Shown here piece after piece: positions 12,801 to 24,952 of a DNA stretch of 64,000 nt. A model generated the notes under the pieces. It saw only the letters and a program-made list of their open reading frames with translations. It made no database searches and was not told where the DNA came from. The DNA lies in contig NC_063015.1 in NCBI RefSeq assembly GCF_020509005.1, positions 310,001 through 374,000 of the forward strand, in the 5' to 3' direction. This DNA is from Fulvia fulva (taxonomy: Eukaryota; Ascomycota; Dothideomycetes; Mycosphaerellales; Mycosphaerellaceae). The position numbers were made by a program, and so were the translations under genes. Position 1 is the first letter of the stretch. Each line of letters opens with the position of its first letter.

Positions 12801-13781
12801 TAGTATATATATATACGGAAGTTAGGACACGTGATAGGGAAGGAGGAAGGACTAATATAGTATACGAAGGTATATAGTAGAACAGTATTTAGTACTAAAG
12901 GTGTCTCTACTATCGGTATAGAGACTACGTCTCTTATACCTATATAGAGGGATATTGCTCTAGTCCTAGTTCTATTTCACTACGCCTTATCGGTTTTACC
13001 TATATCTTATCCTACGACGGCAGTTCCTCCGACAGTCTCGTACTAACTAGCTAAGCGACTTTAGGTCCTCTAAGTAGCTCCTACTATTCGTACGGTGTCT
13101 CGGTAGTATTACCGTACTATTATCTCGACTAGCTTAGTATATACTAAGTTAGTCTTAGTACCGTACGACATACCTACTAACCTATATTTGTAATACTCCT
13201 ACTTAGGTCGTAAGGTAAGGAACGATTATTCCTACTATACTAGCTATAGCTATTGTACGAAGGTCTAGAACTAGGGACCGGCTAGCGGTTTAGTTAAACT
13301 ATCTACTACTATCTCCTTAGTATAGTAGTACTCTACTTCGATCTTCCTCTACTACTAGAGGTGCCTAATGTAGTTATAGGCAACATTAATGTACTTAGAT
13401 CTTTCGTAGATATAGGCGTCCTTAACTAAGGTTAGAGCCGCCTAGTTATCCCCTATAAGGCGTACTAGTCTTAGTTCGTCGACGGTGCTCTTGTCGGCTA
13501 GGACTATTAGTTAGAAAGAGTAGTCTCCTACTAGCCCCGGGCAGTTTATCTCTCGGAGGATAGCCGCTAGGAACTAGGATTGTTTTGCGGCGGCATTTAT
13601 CGCTATAAACTCTGCCTCTATAGTAGAGGTTACTATAGACTTTTGCTTCTTACTTATCTAGGATATAGGCGTACCGTATACTAGCTAGACATGTCCTAGA
13701 ATTAAGACCCTATCTACTCGATCTATCGCGTAGTAGGAGTCTAAGTATCCGGTTAGGGCACCGCTACTAAAACATTAACCC
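12801..13781 (-). mobile_element. Copia-C fragment (RNase H region), degenerate
   Basis: Reverse-strand Copia remnant. Reading down from about 13,766 gives GYLDSYYAIDRVDRV, then TSTIEAEFIAINAAAK near 13,600, and ERSKYINVAYNYIRHL near 13,370. This is the RNase H end seen in Copia-A. No LTR is attached. The 150 bases next to LINE-C (12,801-12,950) are AT-rich and I could not assign them. Right edge meets the Gypsy LTR. Confidence 0.7.
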
Positions 13782-14300
13782 TATTAGGGCGAGAGCCTAG
13801 CCTATAAGATATAAGAGTAAAAGCGAGAATATAGGTACGAAGTGTAGATACAAAGGGTATAGTATAATTACTATACAAAACAAAAGACGAAGAAAGTAAG
13901 AGAGGCCTAGGGAAGGCTAGATACTTATACGCGACCCTCGCGAGTACGTGTCCCCGTATTAATAGGGCTAATCCGTACGAAGCCGCGCTTAGTAGCTTTA
14001 CTCAAAACCTTATTCTAACCTACCCTACGTTCCGAGTCTTCTACGTGCTTCTTCTAGGATCTAGCGTAGTCGCGGGTGCTCGCGGGAGTGCCGTAAGTTA
14101 TATAGTTACGAGCCGAAGTAAATCTATTAAGGTTTAGTAGAGTAGTAAATTTAGAGGGCTAGGTCCCGTAGTAAATATTACGGGGTATATAATTCTTAGC
14201 GCTTATATACTAAGCTAGACTTTTACTTCTTAACGACTTCTAAGTACTCTAAGGGTCTTCTGTCCCTACCTTCTATATACTCTATAGGGAGACTATAACA
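13782..14300 (-). repeat. Gypsy 3' LTR (519 bp, reverse strand)
   Basis: Matches 23,491-24,009 over exactly 519 bp, with mostly transition differences. In element orientation it begins TGTTATAGTC; the other copy begins TATTATAGTC, a RIP-type change. Flanking pentamers (AACCC on the left, GTGGC on the right of the whole element) do not match, so no target-site duplication is seen. Confidence 0.9.
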
Positions 14301-17300
14301 GTAGCCCCCCCGAACAAAGCTAAGTTCCTACAAAGCCGTAGTAGTTCTATATATCGAGGATGTTTAGCTTTAGTACTAGGCCTAGGCCTAATATTATAGT
14401 CGATACACTATTAGTAAGCCTGTCGAAGAGCTTAGATTCGAAAAGCCTACCAATATTAACCTCTAGGCCGTCTACGCGGGCGTAGTATTCTTCGATTACT
14501 TAACGATTAAAGATAATATATTAGATAGGTTTCTATAAGGTATCCTACTTAGGGCAACCTTACTATTCGACTTTATACTTAATTAGCGGTAGCCCTTTAA
14601 TGTCGTTAGGCTCTACGCGGATTCCCCGGATCTTACGGACGGTATAGTCGTTAGAAGGTAGGTTTACCGGCTCGTCGACTTCTACTTTATCGGGAGGACC
14701 CGGTATGTCTTAGTTTTAGTTCGGGAATAGGTCCTTAGCCGACGGCCGAAGGCGTACGGGATAGAAGACGTCGTGGATCTTTATATTCGTAGGAAGAGCT
14801 AGACGGTAGGCGTATAAACTAATACGCTCGGTGATCTTAAAAGGACCTAGGTTCTTCTAGCTCAGCTTCTTAGAGGGGCGGTCCGTCTTAATGTTCTTAG
14901 AGTTAAGGTAGACTATATCGCCTACTTAGTAGTCGGGAGCTAGCTAGCGACGACGATTAGCTTAATCCTCGTAGATTGCTTATACGTATACTATCTCGTC
15001 GTAGACTTCTTTATAGATCTATAAGAGTATAGTAGCGAACTCGTCTACTACTTACTCGTTTACGTCTTCGGTAGGCGGGAGAGGCTCTTCTAGTTCTATA
15101 CCTATACGAGGGTAGTAACCTCTCGTAGTATAGAAGGGAGAGTAGCTAGTAGTCTCCGAGTCCTAGTTACGAGTAGCGAACTCTACCGTAGGGATATACT
15201 AAGGCCAATCCTTCTAGTAGTAGTCGACGAAGTAACGAAGGACCTACTCGAGGATAGCGTTCGTAATTTCGGTCTAGCCGTCGGTCTGTAGCTAAAAACT
15301 AGTCGAGAGGTTATACTTAATACCTAGGATAGTATATAGACGCTTCTAGAAGTACGAGATGAACTAGGAGCCTCTATTAGAGGTGATGCTATCCGGGAGG
15401 CCTTAAAAACGCTAGACGAATTCGTAGAATAAGCGAGTAGTCTTCTTTACGGTCATACTCTAGTACGGGATTATATACCGGTCCTTAGAGTAACGGTCTA
15501 CGATCACTAGAAGGGCCTTTGTCTTTACGCCGCTAAAGGTCTTACCGTAAGGAAGATCGGTAATAAAGTCTATAGTAATGTACTTCTACGGACGATTAGG
15601 AGCCGGGAGAAGGTATAAGAGACCGTAGGGGCGGTAGCGGTTAGCTTTAGCTCTTCGGTAAGTAGCGTAGTTTAGTACGTAGCGGCGGACGTCCTTCTAG
15701 GAATACGGCTACTAGTAATACCTAGCGAGGAGCTTATAGGTCTTAGCTACGCCTAGGTGACCCCTAGAGGCGGAGTCGTAGACGATTTGAAGAATCTTAG
15801 CTCGGATATTAGAGCCTTCGGGCTACGGTACGTAAAGCTTCTTACGGAAGTAGACGACACCTTCCTAGAGCTTATACTTAGATAGCGAGAAACCCGGGAA
15901 TGTCCTCGCGCTAGATTTAAGGGCCTAAACTAACTCTTAGGCGTCTAGGTCGGCATTGTACGCTATTCGTACTCGTACTATAATGCCTTTAGGTTACTCC
16001 TTATTATTAAACCCCTTAAAGTCTAACTCGGATAAGCCGTCGGTCGTTACTAAGCCCTCTTTATCGTCGTTCAAGTCCTTAGCGTCCGAGGCGTATTCTT
16101 TAGGCTCGGATTCGTTATTACTCTCGTTAAGGTAGGTAGGAGCGAGCACGAGAGTAGTAAAGGAAGCGGCGAGCGTAGGCTAGCCGTTCGATAGGTACTC
16201 TCGAAGCTCGGAAGAGAGGTTATGCTCTTTAATAACTTGTTACTCTACGATTTACTAGCCCCCTCTTCGATTAACTAGAGAGTTACTAGGGCGGCGGGTA
16301 AGGGCGTCGGCTATCGAGTTAGCCTTACCGGGCGTATACGAGATTATAAAGTTGAACCGGGAGAGGAACTCGCTCTAGCGGGCCTAGCGACGATTAAGTA
16401 GCTTGCTCTTTATAAAGTAGACGAGGTTCTTATAGTCGGAGCTTACTTAGACGGGTATAGTAGAGCCTTCGAGCTCGGGGCGCTACTCTTCGAAAGCTTT
16501 AACGATAGCGAGAAGCTCCTTATCGTAGATCTCGTAGTTATACTCCGTAGCGGTCATCTTCTTAGAGAGGAAGGCGACAGGTAACTAGGAGGATTTAGGC
16601 GAGCGGCGTTATAGTAGGACACCGCCTACTACGCCGTCGGATACGTCGGTCTCTATACGGGTCTCTAGTTCGAAATCGAAGTGCTATAGAAGCGGGTTCT
16701 TAATAAACTTCGCTTTAAGCAAGTCAAAAGCCTCCTAGTATTCGTCGGTCTAGGCAAACTTCTTACCCTTACGCGTAAGCTTCGTTAAAGGGCGTACTAC
16801 GCCCGTAAATACGTAGATAAAGCGGCGGTAGAAGTTAGTAAAGCCTAGGAAACCCTAGACCTCCTTAACGTTCGTAGGAGTATCCTATTCGACGATAGCG
16901 TCGATCTTCTCTTAGTCTATCTTAATACCGTCTACGGTAATAAGTAAACTAAGGAACTTGACTTCGGTCTTCTTAAACTCGTACTTATCGATATCGAGCT
17001 ATAAGCCGGCGTCTACGAGCTTCTAAAGGACCTTATAGACGTGCTCGCGGTACTCCTCCTTAGTCTCGCTATAGACTAGGATGTCGTCGATATAGGCAGT
17101 ATAGAACTAATCGAGGAACTCCTAAAGGATGTCGTTAATAAAGTTCTAGAAGGTACTAGGCCCGTTATAAACGCCGAAGGGTATAACGAGCGACTCGAAT
17201 AGCCCGTAGCGAGTACGGAAGGCTATAAGATACTCGTATCCTTCTACTATTCGTAACTCGTTAAACGTAGCGATAACATCGAGCTTAGTAAAGTATATAG

Positions 17301-18010
17301 CCTTAGAGAGGCGTTCGAGCGTCTTCTAAATTAACGGTATTAGGTAGCGGTTCTTCTTTATAATAGCGTTTAAGCCTCGGTAGTCTACGTAGAAGCGTAG
17401 GCTACCGCCGGGCTTCTTAACGAATATAACGGGACTACTAGCGCTAGAACGGCTCGCTCAAATAAACCCCTTCTTTAGGTTCTCTTCGAGGTATCTCTTA
17501 AGGACGATAAGCTCTTCTCGGGACATAGAGTATAGCGGTCCGAACGGTGTCTCTATACCTTCTTCTAGCTTAATCTTATAGTCGTAAGGGCGATAAGGAG
17601 GCAGCTCGTCTACGGCTTTAGTATCGAATACGTAGAGGATATAGTATACCTAAGGAGGGACCTTCGTAGTAGGGTCGGTAGGTATACGCTTCTTATCGAG
17701 CTTCTCGAGGGCGATGTCGATATCGCGGAGAGAGGCGGCGAAGACTTAAGCTTTAGGCTACTTAGTAGTAGTAGTAAAGGTAGCGGCGTTCACCTAGAAG
17801 ATCTTGGTATACTTAGGACCGCGCTAAGGCGGCGGAGAAGGCGGAGGTGCCGGAGGAGCTTCTAGAGGGAAGCTAATAGTAAGGGAAGTCTAGTCGATAA
17901 TAGGTTAGTATCGTCTAAACTAGGGGAGGCCGAGGATAAACTTCTAATACGGTAGGGACGTAAGGAAGCTAGTGATCGACATACGCTTACCTCCGAGAGT
18001 GATTAACGTA
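14301..18010 (-). mobile_element. Gypsy (chromovirus-type) pol: RT, RNase H, integrase, chromodomain; degenerate
   Basis: Reverse-strand Gypsy pol. Reading downwards: end of protease/linker with LGLPWF near 17,915; reverse transcriptase at about 17,540-16,850 with YRGLNAI, FTKLDV and the catalytic YIDDILVY near 17,085; RNase H near 16,690-16,300 ([25 protein letters not shown]); integrase near 15,770-15,080 (GHLGVAKTYKLL, IDFITDLP, TDGRTEITN); a chromodomain-like region near 14,660-14,460. TAG codons replace Gln and Trp throughout. Fungal Gypsy elements with a 3' chromodomain are chromoviruses. Confidence 0.85.
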
Positions 18011-21000
18011 TATATAGATAGATAGATATTTCATTAAGCTGTTATAGTGCCCTTTGGCCTATATAGCTATACTATCTTGTTTTCGTAAATATAGAGGGGA
18101 AACCGTATTAGTGAAAACCCCTCCTCCTTCCCGCCTGTCTTTTCCTCCTAGTTATTGTCTTAACTTTCCCTTATTAGGGGTACGCTAGTGTTATAGGCCT
18201 GCCCTAATGACTACCCTATCTACCACCCCCTAGCTTCCGCCTCTTGTCTATCTACTCCTCCGTCTCGCTAGCGAGGCTAAACTACTAGAGGTATCCCTAC
18301 TATAGTATCTACCGAGAGATTTGGCGAATGTTGCCTTTGTCCCTAATAATTGACTTATAGTCTCTCCTTCCCGCTTAGTGCCTCTAATTTCCCCTACCTC
18401 TCGCCTACTACGGGCATCGTAGTAGTATATGTTCTAGGTTTTACGATAGGTAGCTACACTAGTAGGCTGGGCTATAGATGTCTAGTACGCGTCTTCTAAA
18501 TAGGTAGGCCCTTAATCCAATGTGTTCGGACCTGATTTGGATCGCTATGCTTGCCTCGGCCCTTATTAGGTCCCTATATAGCTAGTAATTATGTCTCTAG
18601 AAGGCTCGGAGCGCTATCGGGCCTATTGTCTTAGGGGGCTTCCTTTTCTAGTCCTGCTCCTATAGGTAGCTCGCTATCTATTCCGCTAGGCTTTAGGTCT
18701 TAGCCTTGCTCCCGCCGGCCTAGCGAGTCCTACGCTCCTCCTCTTTTCGTGCTAGCCATTCGGTACTTGTCTATATAGCCGTAAAGGTAGTAGGGTCATC
18801 CTCTTTTTGGCTTGTCCTATGTCCGGCCCCTCTCCGGTAGTAGCTTTCTATCTTATTCTTTGCCTCCTAGATCGTAGTTTGTACTAGGTAACCTGTCGTC
18901 CTTACCGCGTATTAAATTCTTATTCCCCGGATGTACTAGCCGATTAGTAGTGTTCCTATCTCCATTTCTACCGTACTTGTTAACATTGTCTTATATACGC
19001 CTAGTACCCTACGTAGGTTGCCTACCTATGTCCTGTTTAGGGGTTGCTCTATCCGTTTCGGGATCGGCTTGCCTACGCCTCCTGTTCCCCAAATCTGTGC
19101 CCCGTATAGTATAGCTAGTCTGACGATCGCCTTATATATTACTCTTACCTTGTCGAATATTGCTCCCTATATAGATGCCGTAAGTCTCTTTATCGAGGCT
19201 TCGTTAACTTGTGCTCGACTCTAGGCTTTCTTAACCTATACATTCTAGCTTAGCTTCGGGTCGAGCTAGATCCCTAGTACTTATAGCTCCGCTAATAGCT
19301 TTGTCTCGTAGCCTTAGATTCTTACCGCCGCCTTTATATTATAGTATGTTCTCGCTTTACTAAAGTGTATAAGTTAGTACTTTTTAGGGGCGAACTAGGC
19401 ACTATACTTCTTTGCCTACTCCTCGCATTTCTTGTGCCTATCTTCGAGGAGGCGACAGTTCTCTTCTGTCGAGTCTGACTAGGCTAGGATGTTTGTGTCG
19501 TCTACGAACCCTAATGCTAAGGTTTACGGAGAGGTAAGTAGGTGGATTAGATCAGACATAAATATTAGAAACAGGATAGGGGAGAGAGTAGATCCCTAAG
19601 GTATTCTAGTCTCTACCTTTACCGGGTCGGACGTGTACCTTCCTAGGACTAGGTATGTCGTCCGTTCCTAGAGAAAGGAGTAGACGAACGTCGTTACCTA
19701 CTAGGGGATGCCTTTCTGCTATAGGATATATATTAGCCTTTAGTATAAGACGTTGTCGAAGGCTCCTACGATGTCGAGGGATAGTAAGGACGCCGCTCGG
19801 TTCCTACCGTAGTGCTAGAGGGTCTGAATTTGCTCCGTACTTAGCTCTATTACTATTAGTGTCGATCGCTAGCTTCTTCCCCCTATCTATGTTGCTAGGA
19901 GTACGTGGTTGTCCTCGGTAAGCTACGTAAGTCTCTAGGCTACTATCTTTTCTAGGACCTTCCCTATCGTGTTTAGAAGTACGATTGGTCTATACGACTT
20001 GGGCTAAGTATAGTCCTCCTTCTGTAGCTTACGTAGCACTACTATCATAGACTCTCTATACGGCTTCGGGTGATACCCTAGCCGTAGGCACGCGGTAAAT
20101 AGGTTTATAAGGCTCGGCGCGATCTCTTCTCTATACTCTTTTAGCAGTACGTTTGGTATCCTGTCTAGGCCTAGGGCTTTTCGTCCCTTTAGCTTACTTA
20201 TAACTCCTGTTACTATGTTAGAGCTAACCGCCCAATCTATGTCTAGGGGTTCCGGGTATATGCTCGGGTCGATGTCCGTAAGGTCTACCTCTACTTACGT
20301 CGAAAAGAAATGGTCGGCTAATACTTTTGCCTTACCCCGGGGCGTAGCCTAGACAATCCCTTCGCGGTCTACGATTAGGGGGAAGTGAGGGGTTTGCTGC
20401 TCTTTAGGTAGTCGTGCCTATTTAGTAAGTCTCTATATCTGTTCCGGGTTTTCTATAACGAGCCCGATCGTCGCTCTCTAGTCCTATAGCTTGTCGCGTC
20501 TTATCTGTGCCTTCTTCTCTTATGTCGCGCGACAGTATTGCTCCTACGTCTCTTAGGTATACTCCTTCGTCTACTGTCGCCTTGCCCTTCTAGCCTCCCT
20601 TACCTTCGTAGAGCATTTAGGGGTCTAGAAGGCCTTCTACTACGTTAAGGGCCGGAGTGACGGCGTATATTGTTCCGCTGCTTGCTATATAACCGAGGTA
20701 ATCTGTTTCGCTACTTGATCTAGCTAAGCTGTCGTCTCGAGTTCTCTATACTGTGGTAGGTTCGCTATTAGGAAGCCTCTTATGTCGTCCTAGCGTGCCT
20801 TCTTCTAGTTACGGCGTAGTTTGCTTACTAGCTCCTCTATCGCCTTCACCCCTAGCGTCGTTTAGTAAGGAAGGAATCGTATTTAGTAAGCTAGCTACGA
20901 GATAAGGTAACAAGTCTTAACCGCGCTTTCCTACTTATCTAGTACTACCGTATAGCCTCGTTTCGAGAGGTTAGCCCGGAGCAAAAGCTTCCCTCTACGC

Positions 21001-21945
21001 CCTCCCTCCCTATTTGCTCCTTAAGCCAATATCCACCTCTATAGGCCTAAGCCCTTTAGTGCTCTCTATTGACCGACATACGTATCCGTCCTCTCGGGCT
21101 ATATAGATAGTATTAGCCGTCGCTACTAGTGTATACCACGCCCTAGGTTTTGACGCCCTTCGCGTTACCGTAGCCTATCTCTAGAAAGCGGCCGTCTATA
21201 CCTCGTAGGTTTGCTCGGGGCATACACTACGCCGGGTAGCGTACTCCTTACGTTTCTACCTACTAACTAATATAAAGTTCCTTATTACCCTGCCCTCAAT
21301 CCTCCCCGATTATAGAACTAATCTACTTATATTATACGTCTTTTCCCCGTCCTAATAGCCGTCTTTTCCTTACTTAGGCTATCGTCTTTTCCTCGTCGTA
21401 ATCTACTATATTAGACTAGGTGCGTTATGTAGCGGGATAGGCAGTGCCTTAGGCAAAACCCTCGTTCCTATACCGGGTGTTTAATAGGCCCTTATAGGCT
21501 TCGTCGCGTGTCTACCTACCTACCGCATTGCCCGCTAGTAAACACTAGATTATTTCGTAGTCCGCTCGACGCCGTTGTATAGTCCGCTCAGTTATTGTTC
21601 TGTAGTCCGCTCGTCTAATGTTCGTCGCTTAGCCCGCTCGGTTTACGGTCTCCGGAGGTGAAAATTCTGTACTTATACTAGAGGTGTCCTATCGAGCGTA
21701 TAGGCTACGGTTCCGCGCCCTTCTTACACGTAGAAAGAAGAGGGACTCGCTCCCGACACGAGTACACGCTCGTCGGATGGTTTTCATACCCGTTTTGCTA
21801 GTAGTCCTCTATTCGCCGCGGCTTCGCCTACGTTACGCGCCCGTCGCGCCTACGACGCTCTAGCGTAAGAATACTTGGCTCTCTCGTAGCTAGACGAGAG
21901 GTTCGTAGCCGACACTACGTATAGGTGATTCTCGTCGTCGACCTT
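18011..21945 (-). mobile_element. LINE-B, second copy of the LINE-A family, lacking the endonuclease domain
   Basis: Reverse-strand copy of LINE-A, inserted in the Gypsy protease region; the Gypsy frame resumes on both sides. The 5' end matches LINE-A from about 1,943 and the 3' TATC tail matches LINE-A at about 6,815-6,832. It is about 3.9 kb against 4.9 kb because the segment equal to LINE-A 3,019-3,976, nearly the whole endonuclease, is missing at a clean junction near 20,864. The reverse transcriptase is present but full of stops. A TATATACrT motif on both flanks is a likely target-site duplication. Confidence 0.85.
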
Positions 21946-23490
21946 TTATGTATATAACATAAGTAATCTTACTAGTAGTAGTCTCCGTACCGTTAAAGAG
22001 TTTAAGGGTACGAGGGTACTTTAGTTCCTAGGGTTCGAGGTTAAGAGAGGTCGCGAGTTCATAGTCTATAAAAGACTCGCCTAGTACGCTAGTGTCTATA
22101 AGAGTAAGATTAGAAGAAGAGAGTTTCTTTAAGGCGATATTTATATTCGTAACGAACGGTTTATAAGCGTAGTCCTTGCCCGTCTCGTCGTATAGGTCTA
22201 GCTATACTATATTGATCCTTAACTTCTTTCCTCTCTTTACTTTCGGTAAACGTTATTCTTAGTCTTTACCGCGTCGATAAGGGAGACCTAGGCTTTTTCC
22301 TACTTAGTAGGAGTAGTAGGAGTAGGCTCGATAGCGCCGATAGCGCCGCGAACCGGGTTACGGGCGTTATAGGTAGCGAGCTACGGATAGTTAACTACAA
22401 CATAGCCTAGACCGCCGTAGTAGGTATAGAGTCCGGCCTAGCGACGGTAAAGCTTCTCTTCGGGAGTAAGCTTACCGTTAACGAGGCCCTAGACTCGAGG
22501 AACGGTAGTACTAGCGCTAAGATCTATAGCATCACCTATAGAGACGGGAGGGAGAGCCGTAGGAGCGGCGGCGCCTAGTAGAGTAGCGAAGTGGCTTCCG
22601 GGACTACGAGGCTAACGACCTTAAGAACGGGAAGTAAGGAGAGAGGCGGTATATTTTATATTAGAGTCGAGGCGCTAGTAGGTCTCGACGAGCTTACGGA
22701 AGCTTATAGTACCGACGTCCTTATCCTCGAGGGCTCGAAGAAGCTCTACTAATAAGCCACGGCGGAGAGTACTCTTCTTAGTCTCTTCGTTATAGCCGGT
22801 AAATCCGATGTCGCGGTTAAAGGCCGCGAGGTACTCGGCGAAGCTCTTGTTCTTCTAGAGGAGGTTATAGATAGCGTTCTAGGCGGTAGCTCTACGGTCT
22901 AGATCACTAAAGGTAGTACGGAGGTCCTATATTAAAGTAAGGACGTCCGGGTAGCCGATAGTCTACGTAGCGTTATCGATATAGTATTATACCTAAGCCG
23001 CGGCGTCTCCCTAAAGAAGGGAGAAGACGTACGTAACCCTGTCCTTCTCTTACGGAAAGTGGTCGGTATTAGCTAATAGCTTAATAGTAAGCTATGTCTT
23101 AAATACTTCAAACTTGCTCTTATTACCGTCGAACTCGTCTAGGTCGTTAACCTTCTTAGAGAAGTACTAGCGGCGGTTATTGTCGGCGTACAGTATAAGG
23201 TTCTAGAAGGTGTTTATAATACCTTAAAGGTATATTACTTAGTTGTTTACTTACTCGACCTACTAGGCGGTCTCGCGGAAAGAGGAGACGGTACGGTTAA
23301 TAAGAGCGTAGGCGGTGTCGGGGTTAGCGTTTACCTAGGTACCGAAGGTAGCGGCGTTCGAGAAGGGGATATTAGCCTACTTACTAAAGTGGAATAGAGT
23401 GTCTTAGTTGTCGAGGTTAACACCTCTATCGGTAGCGTAGTCCCCTATAAGGATGACTCGAGTAGTCAACGGTTTGTTAGTCTTTCGTAA
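21946..23490 (-). mobile_element. Gypsy 5' internal part (gag and start of protease), degenerate
   Basis: Remaining Gypsy internal sequence between LINE-B and the 5' LTR, read on the reverse strand. It encodes a degenerate gag-like polypeptide followed by a protease-like ESFIDYELATSL stretch near 22,070. The protease frame continues on the far side of LINE-B at about 18,000. No intact reading frame remains. Confidence 0.7.
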
Positions 23491-24009
23491 TATTAGGGCG
23501 AGAGCCTAGCCTATAAGATATAAGAGTAAAAGTAAGAATATAGGTACGAAGTATAGATATAAAGGGTATAGTATAATTGCTACACAAAACAAAAGACGAA
23601 GAAAGTAAGAGAGGCCTAGGGAAGGCTAGATACTTATACGCGACCCTCGCGAGTACGTATCCCCGTATTAATAGGGCTAACCCGTACGAAGCCGCGCTTA
23701 GTAGCTTTACTCAAAACCTTATTCTAACCTACCCTACGTTCCGAGTCTTCTACGTACATCTTCAAGGGTCTAGCGTAGTCGCGGGTACTCGCGGGAGTAC
23801 CGTAAGTTATATAGTTACGAGCCGAAGTGAATCTATTAAGGTTTAGTAGAGTAGTAAATTTGGAGGGCTAGGTCCCGTAGTAAATATTACGGGGTATGTG
23901 ATTCTTAGCGCTTATATACTAAGCTAGACTTTTACTTCTTAACGACTTCTAAGTACTCTAAGAGTCTTCTGTCCCTACCTTCTATATACTCTATAGGGAG
24001 ACTATAATA
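23491..24009 (-). repeat. Gypsy 5' LTR (519 bp, reverse strand)
   Basis: Partner of the LTR at 13,782-14,300, same length. The 89-codon open frame across it on the forward strand (23,577-23,846) is antisense to the LTR and is not taken as a gene. Its outer edge abuts the polypurine end of a Copia element. Confidence 0.9.
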
Positions 24010-24259
24010 GTGGCCTAAGTAAGAGTGTTAAGAATATATAGGCCGTAGGACAAGTATATAGGTGTAGGTATGTCATATGACTAGATCACGTGACTAGGGT
24101 TTACTAGCCTATAGGCTAGTAAATATCCGGATATCTAGTATTTACCTACACTAATACTAGCAATACTATATATAGATACACGCTATCCTATTAGGTCCTT
24201 CTTCGTCTTTTGTATAATCCGCCGTCTTCTACTACTACGTAACTCGTACCTATTTAATA
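24010..24259 (+). repeat. Copia-D 3' end: polypurine tract and 3' LTR
   Basis: A GGCCTAAGTAAGAG stretch, equal to the tract before the Copia-A LTR, is followed by a 234-bp LTR at 24,026-24,259 of the same family as 7,043-7,277. Only this end of the Copia survives here; the Gypsy LTR replaces the rest. The outer flank at 24,260-24,264 is TCTTC, which matches the flank of the Copia-B LTR. Confidence 0.85.
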
Positions 24260-24745
24260 TCTTCCTCTTAGGTTAGTAGGCCTTCGGCCGGTAGGGGTGT
24301 TCTAAAAATCTATATCTGTCCTATCTCGTTTACTACCCTATTTAGCCCCCTTAGCCGTCCTAGCGGCGGGTACGTACTCGGTAGGGTGCCCCTTATAGCC
24401 TCCTCTGTTCTCTTTCTTTTTACTACCTTAAAGCCTTTATATTAAGCGCTACCTTACTACGGGGTAGGGTACCTCGCTAGGGTCGTTATTCGTTATTAGT
24501 TAGCCTTCCCTTTTACGGCGATCCGGGTTAGATATTAGCTCGAGTACGCCGGGTGTTTCCGGCTATAGTATACGTACCTTACTTCTTCTTATAGGCATTA
24601 CTTTCCCTAGTATAGGCCTACGTAGTATAGGTACTTCGGGGTCTTCTCCGTATATTTCGGGGCGATATGTCCGTACTATTAGTAGTTAAAGCATTAGAGT
24701 ACTCTATAGCTACTCTAGTAGATTTCCGTATTAAGACGTTTATAG
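24260..24745 (-). mobile_element. LINE-C, ORF1 3' part with degenerate CCHC zinc knuckles
   Basis: Reverse-strand LINE ORF1. Near 24,690-24,600 it reads CFN.....YGHIAPK and then TPKYLYY, the layout of Tad1-type gag-like zinc knuckles in which Cys has become Tyr and Gln has become stop. It is interrupted on its 5' side by Copia-E and continues at 31,792. Removing Copia-E and one 5-bp target duplication keeps the frame open across the junction apart from RIP-type stops. Confidence 0.75.
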
Positions 24746-24952
24746 TATCGCGATCCGAGCGTATATATAGGTAACATCCTATTATGAAAACTTACGGCTA
24801 CGTACGCTAAGAACTAGGTAACTAATTAGTTACCTATAGCCTCTTTAAGAGCAACACTTGTCTATTCTAGATAGACATATATAATATATGACCTACTTTT
24901 AAAACACCCTATATAAGCCCGTATAATAACTTTCTATACTTCTAACGTAATA
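24746..24952 (+). repeat. Copia-E 5' LTR (207 bp)
   Basis: Pairs with 31,585-31,791, both 207 bp. This copy begins TATCGCG and the partner TGTCGCG, a TG-to-TA change, and both end TAACGTAATA. Flanking pentamers are TATAG here and CGTAG at the other end, compatible with a mutated 5-bp target duplication. Confidence 0.9.

Noticed and set aside
18956..19921. Open frames with membrane-like sequence
   Set aside because: They are antisense to the LINE-B reverse transcriptase; the same frames recur antisense to LINE-A at 5,594-5,911.
23577..23846. 89-codon open frame on the forward strand
   Set aside because: It lies wholly inside the reverse-strand Gypsy LTR and has no domain.
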